Source: Desulfovibrio sp. (GTDB lineage: Bacteria; Desulfobacterota; Desulfovibrionia; Desulfovibrionales; Desulfovibrionaceae). Taken from it: 55,450 nucleotides of DNA. The notes beneath the pieces were generated by a model. It had not been told where the DNA came from. It was given only the letters and a program-made list of their open reading frames with translations, and did not search any database. Position 1 is the first letter of the stretch, and every line of letters starts with the position of its first letter. Of this stretch, positions 1-8,972 are shown one piece after another. The position numbers and the translations under genes were made by a program. The stretch is from NCBI GenBank assembly GCA_031287575.1, contig JAITSV010000014.1, positions 1 through 55,450 of the forward strand. The letters are read 5' to 3'.

Positions 1-165
1 CCGCGAATACAGCAGCGCGGTGTACTGCGAGGTGAGCAGGGAGATGAGCAGGGCCAGCAGGAAGGTGCCCGCGCCGATGTCCGCCGCCTGCTTGGAGCCG
101 AAGCCGGTGACGGAAACCAACGCCTGGTAGGCGCCGCCGAGAACGTCGAAGAGTGATTCAACCAT
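1..165 (-). CDS. DUF4956-like membrane protein, N-terminal part only
   Basis: The frame opens with ATG at 165 and runs off the window edge, so only the first 55 residues are visible (MVESLFDVLGGAYQALVSVT at the start). From about residue 33 a hydrophobic stretch (TFLLALLISLLTSQYTALLY) looks like a first membrane segment. This start followed by a membrane helix fits DUF4956 inner-membrane proteins, which are commonly encoded beside VTC-domain proteins. The next gene upstream on the same strand is such a VTC protein, and this pairing is the main support for the call. The function of DUF4956 is not established. The family call rests on a short fragment plus context. Confidence 0.55.
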   Translation of the reverse strand, partial: MVESLFDVLGGAYQALVSVTGFGSKQAADIGAGTFLLALLISLLTSQYTALLYSR

Positions 166-381
166 GGGAGCGAGCCTTGTCCGGGGGCTGGACGTTGTTC
201 GGGGGGGATCCGGTGGCCGGCGGTGCTTGGGGGCGTCCGGGAATGTGTGGTTCGTGATCGTGTGGCCTGGCGATGGGCCGACCGGTGTCGCCTTCAGTGG
301 TGCCGTGCGCGGGGGCACGCGGTCCGGTGCGCAGTGCCGGGTGGGGCGTCAGGAGTGGCATCGGGACGGCACGGGCGCGCA

Positions 382-1113
382 TCAGGCCTGGTCGCGGGGC
401 GGCGTGGCAGGCGCGAAGCAGGTGTATCCGCCGGGTATCCCGGTGGAGCAGAACAGCATGTCATGGCATGCGAGGTACTTGGAAAACGTTTCCCGCCGGA
501 AGTGAAAGGTGCTCACGGCATGCAGCGAACGCGGCATCTCGCGCAGGCTGCCCTTTACCTCCAGCACGGCCACGGGCAAAGGCGTGGGGTTGTGCCGGGC
601 AATGAAGGTCTTGTTGGTGCGGGGCACGTGAATGCCCGTGTCCACGGCGATGCGCGCCCCGGTTGCCGGATCGATGAAGCGGTGGCGGGTGTAGCGCAGG
701 ATGAACATGGGAAAGATGGGCCGGGGAAAGGGAATGCCCGCTTCGGCCAAGTGTTCCGGCAGGCGGCACAGCAAGGGGTCCGTCAGCGGGGTGTTCCACA
801 AGATGTCCCCGTTCAGGGGCAGCAGCACGCGGGCCTTGTCGCGCGCGGCGCCTTCCTTGCGTTTGGCCTCCAGGAACACCGCGCGCTCCATGGCCGTACC
901 CCGCACGGCGCCGTACCAGCGGCAGCGTATCTTGGTCTTCAGGTAGTCGCTGTTGCGCTTTTCTTCCAGCAGGTCACGCGCGGGCGTGTCGTAGTACAGC
1001 GAAAAGACGTCCGCCGCGGGAAACTCGGGGTCGGGGCGGCACACCGCGCCCAGCAGGTCCACGACCGCACGGGCGAAGGCCGGGGCGAAGGTGTATTTTA
1101 TCTCGTTGCTCAC
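382..1113 (-). CDS. VTC-domain (CYTH-fold) polyphosphate polymerase-like protein
   Basis: This protein of about 243 residues has the features of the VTC domain, the triphosphate-tunnel fold found in yeast polyphosphate polymerase Vtc4. In order: NEIKY near residues 3-7, YYDT at 40-43, basic K61/R63/R65 on one strand, EAKRK at 82-86, R140 and R143, D158, the E-x-K pair E185/K187 and a late K212-Y213. The tunnel lining of basic residues and metal-binding glutamates is therefore present. GTG 1113 was chosen because VTC homology begins there; the frame stays open further upstream without family-like sequence and no strong ribosome site decides the start. It lies 216 bp upstream of the DUF4956 gene on the same strand. 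Polyphosphate synthesis is an inference. Confidence 0.7.
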   Translation of the reverse strand: MSNEIKYTFAPAFARAVVDLLGAVCRPDPEFPAADVFSLYYDTPARDLLEEKRNSDYLKTKIRCRWYGAVRGTAMERAVFLEAKRKEGAARDKARVLLPLNGDILWNTPLTDPLLCRLPEHLAEAGIPFPRPIFPMFILRYTRHRFIDPATGARIAVDTGIHVPRTNKTFIARHNPTPLPVAVLEVKGSLREMPRSLHAVSTFHFRRETFSKYLACHDMLFCSTGIPGGYTCFAPATPPRDQA

Positions 1114-1342
1114 GATGGGAACCGCCACGGATGCGAGAGGATGATGGTGCCGGAGCGGGATGCCATGCCTATGTAAAGGCGTGTGGCGGGCGCGCCGAAA
1201 GGTTGGCGCGGCTCCGGATGGTGACGCACCCGTGTTACGGGATATCGTGCGGAAAGTCCATTTCGCCGTGCGGGGGGGGCGCTCGGGGTGCCTCGTGGGT
1301 GGTAGGGAGACGCAACGCATGGATCATGCGTCGGGGGTGCGG

Positions 1343-2605
1343 CTACGGTTTCTCTTGCATCGTCACATGAAGCGTGGTGGACAATGCGGTGATGTGACGC
1401 GCCAGCCTTTCGGTGTCGTTGTGACGGCGAACCTGCATTCTTATATAGCCATGGGGCATGCCGGGTATGTTGTCGCAGGACCGCACCAGCATGCCGTGGC
1501 GCAACAGTTCGCGGCGCACCTTTTCCGCCGTGACGCCGCTCCGCAGTAACTCGTCGGACAGGCGGCAGGTCACGAAGCTGGGTCCCGCGTTGCTGGCGTG
1601 GGGGGCGAACAGGCCTGACCGGCGCAGGCCGTCGAGCAGCGTGGCGCGGTCGGCACGCAGGGTGGACAGGTGCGCCCGGTAGTCCGGCAGGGCGCGCAGA
1701 AAACGCCTGCCCATGGCCTCGGCAAAGGGGGACACCATCCACGGCGGGCGTCGGGACTGCAAGATATCCAGCAGGTTTTCCGGCCCGGTCAGGTAGCCCA
1801 GGCGTATCCCCGTGCAATGAAAGAATTTGGTGAAGCTGTGCAGGCACAGCAGCGTGCCGTCTGCCAAGGAGGCCGAACAGGCCGGACAGGTCGGGGCGAG
1901 GGCCGCGTGACGGTGGGCGTCGTGCTCCGGGGTGCCCCACAGAAAGTCGCGGTAGGTCAGATCGGCCAGCACGGTGCGAAAGCCGGACCGGAACAGGGCA
2001 GCCACCAGGGCGGGCAGGTCGGGCGCGGTGACCGGGCAGGGGTTGCCCGGCGAGCAGAGCACCACCAGTTCATCGCCTTCCCCGTCGGCGGTGCCGGGTC
2101 GGAAGTCCGGCGGGGGGGCATCCAGCGCGCGCAACGGATCGGTATGCAGCACCCGCCACGGGATGGCGTGGGCTTCACAGGCGCGGGCATATTCGGAAAA
2201 GGTCGGGCCCAGCAGGGTGACCCGGCGGGGTTGCAGCACGCGCAAGAGCAGCCAGATGAGTTCGGACGAGCCGTTGCCCACCATGATGCCGCCGGGGGCA
2301 CATTCCTCGTGGGCGGCCAGTTCCTCGCGCAGGGCGGTGCTGGAACTGTCCGGATAGTGCTCGAAGGGGTGGGGCAGGGTGTCGACCAGTTCGCGGGTCA
2401 GTTCCCGCACATGGGCGAAGCCGTTGCTGCTGCAATCCAGGATGTGCTCCGGCTCCACGCCCAGTTCGCGGGCCACGCGGTAGATTTCGCCGCCGTGCGC
2501 GCCCTGCTCCGAAGCGGAATGCGGTGCGGAATCAGGCGCTGCATCACGTGGGGCCGCGGGTTGCGGCGCGGGCGCGGCGGGGGGGGGCGATCCGGCATCA
2601 GGCAT
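1343..2605 (-). CDS. PLP-dependent aminotransferase, CobD-like (threonine-phosphate decarboxylase/HisC family)
   Basis: This 420-residue fold-type I PLP enzyme has a proline/alanine-rich N-terminal extension (residues 1-35) before the conserved core. Visible motifs are HGG near residue 37, the substrate-loop segment LDCSSNGF at 57-63, PGNP at 186-189 (PLP-contacting Asn), the Asp/Tyr pair in ADLTYRD near 214-220, and the Schiff-base lysine K260 in HSFTKFFHCTGIRLGYL. The pattern resembles CobD, which decarboxylates threonine phosphate to the aminopropanol arm of cobalamin, and histidinol-phosphate aminotransferase. ATG 2605 overlaps the end of the upstream glycosyltransferase by 8 bp, so the two are translationally coupled. 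An amino-sugar or amino-alcohol role in the glycan is therefore also possible. Confidence 0.65.
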   Translation of the reverse strand: MPDAGSPPPAAPAPQPAAPRDAAPDSAPHSASEQGAHGGEIYRVARELGVEPEHILDCSSNGFAHVRELTRELVDTLPHPFEHYPDSSSTALREELAAHEECAPGGIMVGNGSSELIWLLLRVLQPRRVTLLGPTFSEYARACEAHAIPWRVLHTDPLRALDAPPPDFRPGTADGEGDELVVLCSPGNPCPVTAPDLPALVAALFRSGFRTVLADLTYRDFLWGTPEHDAHRHAALAPTCPACSASLADGTLLCLHSFTKFFHCTGIRLGYLTGPENLLDILQSRRPPWMVSPFAEAMGRRFLRALPDYRAHLSTLRADRATLLDGLRRSGLFAPHASNAGPSFVTCRLSDELLRSGVTAEKVRRELLRHGMLVRSCDNIPGMPHGYIRMQVRRHNDTERLARHITALSTTLHVTMQEKP

Positions 2606-3710
2606 CGGACAGTCCACGGCGTTGCAGCAGCGTGCGGTACAATGCCTCGAAGCGGCTGATGCGCGCCTCGGTGGAGAAGCCCGGCGCGATGGCGCGGCTG
2701 GCCTCTGCCCAGGTGGCGCGCTGCCGGGCATCGTTCAGGGCCGTGGCGAGAGCGCGTGCCAGCGCGGGCACGTCGCCGGGCGGCACCAGCAGGCCGTTGC
2801 CCCGCACCAGTTCGGGCACGCCGCCCACCTGCGAGGCAATGGCCGGCAGGCCGGAGCAGATGGCTTCCAGCAGGGTGTTGGGCATGGATTCGGACAGCGA
2901 GGGCAGTACGAAGGCGTCGAGCAGTTGCAGGTAGTCGGCCACGCAGTTGCTGTGCTCCACCAGGCGGACGCGGCCCGTGATGCCCAGTTCCGCGCACAGC
3001 GGCTGCCACCGGCCGGGCGTGACCCCCACCACGACCAGATGAGGGTTGCCGTTGGCGGGTGCGCCGCCGTCTTGGCCACCGTTCGGGCCGCAAGCCAGGG
3101 CAAAGGCCCGCAGCAGCGGATCCACGCCCTTCACGTCCTTGTCACCGGCCACGCAGCCCAGCAGCGTGGAGCCTGCGGGCAGGTCCAGTTCCGCGCGCAC
3201 GGTCTCCGCCCCGCGCCGGGGCGCCAGCCGCGCGGCGGGAATGCCGTTGTGGATGACCGCAAGGCGCCGTTCGCCCACGCCCATGCCGCGCAGCACCTTG
3301 GCGCAGGCGTGCGAATTGGCCACGAAGGCATCCAGCCCCGGCGACCAGTAGGTCAGCGGGTTGCCGGGGCGGTAGACCACCCCCCGGTAGCCCACGCAGA
3401 CCACGCCGCGCCGCCGCCAGAACAGCCCGTGCCAGGCCAGGCGCTTTACCGCCTTGTTGTGGAAGGCCTGCACGATGCAGGGCCCCTGGCCCGGCGCGGG
3501 CATGGCGGCCTCCAGCGCGGCCTTCCATCTGCCGGGTGATTCGGGCAGGTCGGCCCAGGCCATGGTGTCCGACAGGGTGCGCAGGGTGGCGTTGGACGGG
3601 GTGAAGAAGGTGACGTGGTGGCCGCGTTCCATCAGCCCTTCGGCAAGGTACAGGGCCTGACGGGCGCCGCCGCTGCGGGTGGAAGACGAGGTGACGAGCA
3701 GTATGTGCAT
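2598..3710 (-). CDS. Glycosyltransferase family 4 (GT-B fold)
   Basis: This 370-residue protein has the two Rossmann-like halves of a GT4 retaining glycosyltransferase. The N-terminus (MHILLVTSSSTRSGGARQAL) carries the glycine-rich acceptor-side loop. The C-terminal half has the donor-sugar motif E-x7-E in SLSESMPNTLLEA, followed by a GGVPELV segment typical of the nucleotide-binding region. It probably transfers a sugar from a nucleotide donor onto a growing lipid-linked or LPS glycan at the cytoplasmic face. Its ATG directly follows the TAA of the upstream glycosyltransferase, and its stop overlaps the aminotransferase start. The sugar and linkage cannot be read from sequence. Confidence 0.85.
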   Translation of the reverse strand: MHILLVTSSSTRSGGARQALYLAEGLMERGHHVTFFTPSNATLRTLSDTMAWADLPESPGRWKAALEAAMPAPGQGPCIVQAFHNKAVKRLAWHGLFWRRRGVVCVGYRGVVYRPGNPLTYWSPGLDAFVANSHACAKVLRGMGVGERRLAVIHNGIPAARLAPRRGAETVRAELDLPAGSTLLGCVAGDKDVKGVDPLLRAFALACGPNGGQDGGAPANGNPHLVVVGVTPGRWQPLCAELGITGRVRLVEHSNCVADYLQLLDAFVLPSLSESMPNTLLEAICSGLPAIASQVGGVPELVRGNGLLVPPGDVPALARALATALNDARQRATWAEASRAIAPGFSTEARISRFEALYRTLLQRRGLSDA

Positions 3711-4841
3711 TTACGTGCGGTGGGTGGGGTGTTGCAGCAGGCGGTGGTACAGGGCGCGGGTGCGGTCGGCCATGGCCTGGATGGAGAAATGCGCGCGCAG
3801 CCGGGCCGGGTCGGGGCGCGGGGCGGCCAGCGCGGCGGCCAGTTCGTGCGCCGGGTCGCAGTCTTCGGTGATGAAGCGGACCCCGTCGTACCATTCGGCC
3901 ATTTCTTCCAGCGTGTCGGTGCGGATGGCCACGATGGGCATGCCGAACGAGGCCGCTTCCAGCACCGCGCCGGGCATGCCTTCGGACCCCGGAGGCGAGG
4001 TGAAGAGGAAGGCGTCGAAGATGTTGTAGTAGTCGCCGGGGTGCGGGGTTTCACCGGGGAAGATCACCTTGTCGGCGATGCCCAGTTCCGCCGCCTGGCG
4101 GAGCAGCCCTTCGGCGTGGCCCGCTTCTCCCCCCACGATGACGAAGACCATGTCCGGGTGCCGGGCCAGGGCCTTGGCGGCCATGGACAGCAGCATGTCC
4201 AACCGCTTGCAGCCGGTGATGCGCCCCACGTTGCCGATGACGCGCGCCTGGGGCGGAATGCCCAGTTCGGCCCGCAGTTGCCGGGCGTCCTTGCGCGGGG
4301 CCAGCGCCGCGAAGTCCACCCCGTTGTGCAGTACCTCGAACTTGGCGGCCGCAAGGGGCATCCGGGCCGCGAAGTAGTCGCGGCTCTCGCGAGAGACATG
4401 CAGCACCCTTGTGGACAGGGCGCGGTGGATCAGCATTTCCTCGATGCGTTGCTTGGCGCGGTGGGCGGGATTTTCGTACCAGTGGCTTTGCAGCGTGTGG
4501 ATCTGTCCGATGCGCACGGGCGTGCCCGCCAGCGCCCCGGCCAGCGCACCGGTGACATTGGCGGAAAAGGAGTGGTTGTGCAGCACCGAAGCGCCGTGCC
4601 CGCGCAGCAGCCGCGCCAGACGGGCGATGCCCGTGGGACTCCATTTGGTGGGGATGGGCAGGTGGTGCACCCGCACGCCCTTGTCGGCCAGTTCCGGCGC
4701 AAAGGCGCCCGGCGTGCGGTAGGTGACCACGTGCACCTCGAATTCGTCGAGCAGAAGGGGCAGCACGGCCCGCAAGCGCGAGGCGACGCCGCCGTAGTGC
4801 AGGCTGTTGGTCAGGCGAAAGACGACGGGGCGCGTGTGCAT
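3711..4841 (-). CDS. Glycosyltransferase family 4
   Basis: This protein of about 376 residues begins MHTRPVVFRLTNSLHYGGVA, a typical GT4 N-terminus with the GG loop. Later come IHTLQSHWYENP, the LHNGVDF segment, the RITGCKRLD linker motif and the donor E-x7-E in SEGMPGAVLEA. ATG 4841 is preferred over in-frame upstream codons because GT4 homology starts here and GGAAG lies about 12 bases upstream. It is the middle member of a run of same-strand glycan genes and abuts the next glycosyltransferase without a gap. It likely adds one residue of the surface polysaccharide repeat or LPS outer core; specificity is unknown. Confidence 0.85.
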   Translation of the reverse strand: MHTRPVVFRLTNSLHYGGVASRLRAVLPLLLDEFEVHVVTYRTPGAFAPELADKGVRVHHLPIPTKWSPTGIARLARLLRGHGASVLHNHSFSANVTGALAGALAGTPVRIGQIHTLQSHWYENPAHRAKQRIEEMLIHRALSTRVLHVSRESRDYFAARMPLAAAKFEVLHNGVDFAALAPRKDARQLRAELGIPPQARVIGNVGRITGCKRLDMLLSMAAKALARHPDMVFVIVGGEAGHAEGLLRQAAELGIADKVIFPGETPHPGDYYNIFDAFLFTSPPGSEGMPGAVLEAASFGMPIVAIRTDTLEEMAEWYDGVRFITEDCDPAHELAAALAAPRPDPARLRAHFSIQAMADRTRALYHRLLQHPTHRT

Positions 4842-4937
4842 GGACGGGATACTTCCGGCGGGGGGCCGGGGGTTGGGCGTTTGAGGTGCGGTACGCGGTA
4901 CGCCCGGATACGTGGCATGCCGCAGGTGCAAGTGGCG

Positions 4938-6029
4938 TCAGGAGGTGGAGCGTGTCTGGCCTGTCTGGCCTGTCTGGGCCTGGCCGGTCAGGTCGGCCAA
5001 CCACGCTTCCAGTTCGCGGGCCTTGCCGTCAAGCTCGCAATGGGTGGCGCAGGCCTGGCGGGCTGCGCGTTTCATCCCGATGAAGTCCTCGTCCGGCAGG
5101 GTCAGCGCCTTGCGCAACATTTCCGCGAATTCCGCAGGTCCGGCGGCATAGGGCAGCAGCCAGGGCAACAGTTCCGGGGTGTACACCTCGCGCACGCCGC
5201 CCACGTCGCGGGCCACGGGCAGCAGCCCCTGGGCCAGCGCCTCCTGCAGGGTGTTGGGCAGTCCCTCGCTGAGCGAGGCCAGCAGGAACACGTCGGCGCG
5301 TTCCAGCAGTTCCGGGACCCTGGTGGTGAAGCCATGCCAGCGGATGCGTTCGGCAATGCCCAGCGAGACGGCAAGGTCCTTCAGGTACGCTTCGTGCGAG
5401 CCGGTGCCCGCCACGTCCAGTTCGAAGGGGATGTCCAGGCTGGCCAGGGCGCGCAGCAGCGTCTCGTGCCCCTTGTCGGGGTTCAGTTGCTGCGTGGCCA
5501 CCAGCCGCCGGGGCGTGGACACGGACAGCGGCCCGGCGGCCACCCGCTTGGCGGTAAGCACCACGTGCAGGTCCTCTGCCCGCAGATACGGCAGGCTGGT
5601 CAGGAACCCGTCGGCTATGTACCGGCACGAGCAAAGGAACTTGGGGGCGATCCAGGCGTGCAGCAGGCGGGTCTTGAGGCGGTGGGGGATGTCGCCGGGC
5701 AGGCCGATCTGCTGGACCACGGGAATGCGCAGCAGGCGGGCGGCAACCCCGGCGGTGGCGAGGTCCTTGCCGATGTTCAGGATCACCACGTCGGTGCGGT
5801 GCTCGCTGAACTGGCGGCGGAACCAGGCGATGGCGGCCGGGTTGAGGTCGAATCCGAAGCTGGCTGCCTCGCCATGGCCCATGCGTCGCCTGGCCTCGTC
5901 CACGAAGGCCTGCTGGCGTCCGTAGACGCGCACGTCATGCCCGTAGGCGGAAAGCCGTTCGGCGAAATCGAGGATCCAGGTCTTCACGCCGCCCCATTTG
6001 CGGGTGCTGTTGACGAAAGCGATGTTCAT
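4938..6029 (-). CDS. Glycosyltransferase family 4
   Basis: This 363-residue GT4 protein starts MNIAFVNSTRKWGGVKTW. It carries the QQLNPDKGHETLLRALA motif of the donor domain and the E-x7-E signature in SLSEGLPNTLQEA. The start ATG at 6029 overlaps the stop of the upstream O-antigen ligase-like gene in an ATGA arrangement, indicating translational coupling. The last residues (TGQAQTGQTGQT) come from a 9-bp tandem repeat at 4952-4988, so the extreme C-terminus is low complexity and probably length-variable. The frame stays open upstream for many codons, but that part overlaps the ligase gene and is not family-like. Confidence 0.85.
   Translation of the reverse strand: MNIAFVNSTRKWGGVKTWILDFAERLSAYGHDVRVYGRQQAFVDEARRRMGHGEAASFGFDLNPAAIAWFRRQFSEHRTDVVILNIGKDLATAGVAARLLRIPVVQQIGLPGDIPHRLKTRLLHAWIAPKFLCSCRYIADGFLTSLPYLRAEDLHVVLTAKRVAAGPLSVSTPRRLVATQQLNPDKGHETLLRALASLDIPFELDVAGTGSHEAYLKDLAVSLGIAERIRWHGFTTRVPELLERADVFLLASLSEGLPNTLQEALAQGLLPVARDVGGVREVYTPELLPWLLPYAAGPAEFAEMLRKALTLPDEDFIGMKRAARQACATHCELDGKARELEAWLADLTGQAQTGQTGQTRSTS
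4952..4988. repeat. 9-bp tandem repeat at the 3' end of a glycosyltransferase gene
   Basis: The unit ctgtctggc is repeated about three to four times with small changes and encodes the TGQ-rich tail of the glycosyltransferase at 4938-6029. The period is a multiple of three, so gain or loss of a unit would keep the frame. Confidence 0.75.
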
Positions 6030-7390
6030 GAGGATTTCCGGTTTTCGTGGGGGGGCGCACCCACGAGTGTGGCGGGAGTGTTGCCGGCATTGACGTCGGC
6101 ATTGACGTCGGCATTGACGACGGCGCCGATCATCACGCCCAGATGCCCCATGGAGACGGCCAGCCACCATGTGCGCAGAAAGTCGTGCGCGAACAGCGCT
6201 TCCACCAGGTAGCACAGCCAACCGGCCAGGAAAAACGCCGCCATGGTCCACATGTCGTACGGCGCGCCGGAGCGCGGGACGTTGCGGTATATCCGCCGCA
6301 GCCCCCAGGCCAGCATGCCGAACATGAAGGCCATGGCGATGGCGAAGCCCACCACGCCGGTGTCCACCAGGAACTGGATGTACACCGAATGGGGGTGCTG
6401 GATGCGCGGGGAATTGATGACCGGATACAGTCCCAACGCCCTGAACGCCGGGCCGAACATGCCCATGCCCCAGCCGGTCAGGGGGCGGGCCTGGATGACT
6501 TGCCACGCGATGTCCCACAACTCGATGCGGCCGTCGCGCAGGGCGGTTTCCAGGGTGATGCGCTGCGGGCCGAACAGGGCGCCCAGAATGCCGATGCCTG
6601 CGGGCACCAGCAGATACACGGGTTTCGGGCGGGTGAAAAGGTACCACAGCAGGAGCAGCGCGGCGGCCAGCCCCAGGTAGCCGCTGCGGGCCTGGGCGAA
6701 GATCCACAGGTGGATGCCCGGCGCCAGGATCAGCGCGGTGGCGGCGGCCCTGCGCCATGCGGCCCGGGTTTGGGGCAGCATGGCCCACAGGCCGAAGGCG
6801 GGCACCAGGACGAGCGCCATGTAGTCGCCCACGCGGTAGGTGGACATGGAGCCGGTGAGCCGCCCGAATATGGTGGCCGTGCCCTTGATGAGGTCGTGAC
6901 CGGTGATGTGCTGGTAGATGCCGTCCAGTCCCTGGTAGATGCCCGCCAGCGTGAAGGCCCAGACCAGACGGCGCATGTCGCGCATGTCGCGCGCGCACTC
7001 CATGGCCACGAAGGGCAGGGCGAATCCCTTCCAGATGTTGGGCAGCACGTAGACGAGGCTCTGGCGCGGGTCCAGCGACAGGGCCGTCTTGACGCAGATG
7101 AGCCCGTAGAAGGCCACGAACAGCCACTTGCGCGGAAAGCGGCGCAGGGTGGACTGCCGGTAGCCCCAGTAGTGATAGGCGAACAGGGTGGCCAGGCAGA
7201 GGATGGGGCCGGTCTCGCGAAATGCCTGGCCCAGTGAAAAGGTGACCACGGACAGCCAGAACAGCCAGAACAGCACGGTACGCGCCCATTCCGCCTTCTG
7301 CGGGTCCGGGGCGGCACGGAAGGCGCGCAGGGCTGCGGTCACGCGGGCCGTGGCGATGCGGGGATGGAGGTCGGACATGCGGGAAACCAT
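6026..7390 (-). CDS. O-antigen ligase/polymerase-like integral membrane protein (Wzy_C type)
   Basis: This protein of about 454 residues has many hydrophobic segments: WARTVLFWLFWLSVVTFSLG near the start, then several more up to a final pair around FFLAGWLCYLVEALF. Between the central helices lies a periplasmic-type loop with conserved-looking R, H and G residues (GWGMGMFGPAF, IQHPHSVYIQFLVDTGVVGF). The late H-[PS]-H loop is the hallmark of the O-antigen ligase superfamily (WaaL/Wzy/PglL). The likely job is joining or polymerising glycan on the periplasmic face. The start is uncertain: ATG 7390 follows an AGGGTGG stretch, ATG 7378 is close by, and GTG 7462 would overlap the upstream stop as GTGA. 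The C-terminus contains an NADVNADVNA repeat. Confidence 0.75.
   Translation of the reverse strand: MVSRMSDLHPRIATARVTAALRAFRAAPDPQKAEWARTVLFWLFWLSVVTFSLGQAFRETGPILCLATLFAYHYWGYRQSTLRRFPRKWLFVAFYGLICVKTALSLDPRQSLVYVLPNIWKGFALPFVAMECARDMRDMRRLVWAFTLAGIYQGLDGIYQHITGHDLIKGTATIFGRLTGSMSTYRVGDYMALVLVPAFGLWAMLPQTRAAWRRAAATALILAPGIHLWIFAQARSGYLGLAAALLLLWYLFTRPKPVYLLVPAGIGILGALFGPQRITLETALRDGRIELWDIAWQVIQARPLTGWGMGMFGPAFRALGLYPVINSPRIQHPHSVYIQFLVDTGVVGFAIAMAFMFGMLAWGLRRIYRNVPRSGAPYDMWTMAAFFLAGWLCYLVEALFAHDFLRTWWLAVSMGHLGVMIGAVVNADVNADVNAGNTPATLVGAPPHENRKSS
6086..6121. repeat. 12-bp tandem repeat inside the ligase-like gene
   Basis: Three copies of ggcattgacgtc lie near the 3' end of the O-antigen ligase-like gene and encode its NADV repeats. 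The period is divisible by three. Confidence 0.8.
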
Positions 7391-7458
7391 ACTCCACCCT
7401 GCGGCTTGCGGGAAGTAGCGCATGCGCATGGCGGCGAAGACGTGGGCCAAGGGGAGGG

Positions 7459-8571
7459 TCACCGTGCCTGCCCGGCAAGTTTTTTCGCCGGCAGGCCGGC
7501 ATAGAAGGCCAGCAGGCGCTCCGCGTAGCGCGGCATGGTGAGCGGTTCGATCACCCGGTGCGCGGCTTCGGAAAGCCGTGCCCGCAGCGTGTCGTCGCGC
7601 AGGATGGAAAGCAGCTTGGCCGCGATGTCGCCGGGTTCGGTTTCGCACACCAGAGAGGCCTCGGCCGCCACCTCCAGCGAGGGAACGTGGCGCGAGACCA
7701 CGCACGGCAGGCCACAGTACAGGGCCTCCATCTGGGCGATGGGAAAACCCTCGAAATCCGAGGGCATGGCGAAGATGTCCGCTGCCCTGAAAAAGGCCGC
7801 CACGTCCTGGCGGAATCCCGTGAGCACCACGTGCCCGCCAAGGTCCAGACTGTCCCGCAGCGCCTCCAGGCGGGCCCGTTCCACCCCTTCGCCCACCAGC
7901 ACCAGCGATGCGGGCATGTGCTGGTCGTGCAGGATGCGCACGGCCCGGATGAGCAGGTCGAGGTTCTTCTGCCGCACGTACCGGCCCACCGAAAGAATGA
8001 CCGGGCCGGAGACGCCGTAGGCGGCCTTCAGGTCCAGCGGGGGCATGTCGCAGCGTCTCGGGTCGATGGCGTTGTAGAAGACCTGCACCGGCCTGCCCGC
8101 CCGGTTGTGGTCGGCGGCGACCACGTCGGCCACGGCCTTGGACACCGCGAGGTACGCGGTGGTGGCGTACGAGAGCAGTTTGTCGGAAAGCCTGCGGTGC
8201 AGCCGTTTTTCGCGTTTGACGTTATGCAGGTGGGTGACCACGGGAATTCCCAGGCCCAGCGCGGCAAGGCGCCCGTGGTGGTTGGCGCTGATGTGCATGG
8301 TATGGATCACGTCGGGCGCGTAGTCGCGCAGCATGGCGCGCAGGCGCAGCGTGGTGTCCAGTCTGTGCGAGGCAATGGCGCGGATGCCGGAGCCCACGGA
8401 CCGTACGTCGAGCCCCTGTTCCACGAAGCGGCCGTGCATGTCGCCCGTGCCGGACAGGTTGAAGATGCGCGCCTCGGCAAGGCCGCTACGGCGGTATTCC
8501 GCCGCAAGGTCGCACAACCACGTTTCCACGCCGCCGAAGGGCAACCCTCCGACGAGATAGGCTATCTTCAT
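7459..8571 (-). CDS. Glycosyltransferase family 4
   Basis: This 370-residue protein starts MKIAYLVGGLPFGGVETWLC, giving the GGVE acceptor-side loop of GT4 enzymes. The C-terminal domain has the SVGRYVRQKNLDLLI donor motif and the E-x7-E signature in FEGFPIAQMEALYCGLP. It is the first gene of the minus-strand glycan run that continues through the ligase-like gene, two more glycosyltransferases and the aminotransferase. The promoter for the run should therefore lie in 8572-8972. The transferred sugar cannot be inferred. Confidence 0.87.
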   Translation of the reverse strand: MKIAYLVGGLPFGGVETWLCDLAAEYRRSGLAEARIFNLSGTGDMHGRFVEQGLDVRSVGSGIRAIASHRLDTTLRLRAMLRDYAPDVIHTMHISANHHGRLAALGLGIPVVTHLHNVKREKRLHRRLSDKLLSYATTAYLAVSKAVADVVAADHNRAGRPVQVFYNAIDPRRCDMPPLDLKAAYGVSGPVILSVGRYVRQKNLDLLIRAVRILHDQHMPASLVLVGEGVERARLEALRDSLDLGGHVVLTGFRQDVAAFFRAADIFAMPSDFEGFPIAQMEALYCGLPCVVSRHVPSLEVAAEASLVCETEPGDIAAKLLSILRDDTLRARLSEAAHRVIEPLTMPRYAERLLAFYAGLPAKKLAGQAR

Positions 8572-8972
8572 CCTGATGCTTCCGGCTGATGGTTCCGGGG
8601 CCTTGCGGCGTGTCTGTCGGCATGTTTGGCTGACATGCCTGCCGACGTGTCAGTCCGGCGAATGTGGGCGGCACGCAACATCAGCGTGTTCGGAGCAGCG
8701 TTTTCTCGGGCCGGCCAGTTCCGCACGGGGGGGCGAATGCTGAAAGCTCCTACCCGCAGCCTGCCGCATGGTCAAGGATTACCGAGACACGGGCTGGGCG
8801 CGGATACCGTGCCGCCCCGGTGGGGTGTGCCTTGCGGGGTGCGAACCCGGCAAGGTGGGCGAACGCGCACGCGGCCTCCGTATCCCCCCTGCCGGAGGAG
8901 GTCATCGGAGCCGCTGGCGCCCCCCGTGTTCCATCAGTTGATAAAGCTTAAGGTTGCGGGTACAAGGTTCCA
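8572..8972. other. Divergent intergenic region between the glycan run and the sigma-54 activator
   Basis: This 401-bp stretch separates the divergent glycosyltransferase and regulator genes and must hold both promoters. I see no convincing gene and no clear GG-N10-GC sigma-54 promoter. One structured site stands out. GTCGGCATGT at 8616-8625 faces ACATGCC at 8633-8639 and then TGCCGAC at 8640-8646, so the left arm can pair with two overlapping right arms. It has no T-tract and is more likely a protein-binding or leader structure than a terminator. Confidence 0.5.

Noticed and set aside
8572..8972. Sigma-54 promoter for the glycan genes
   Set aside because: No GG-N10-GC pair with good flanks was found on either strand, so no direct link between the activator and the glycan operon can be drawn from promoter sequence.
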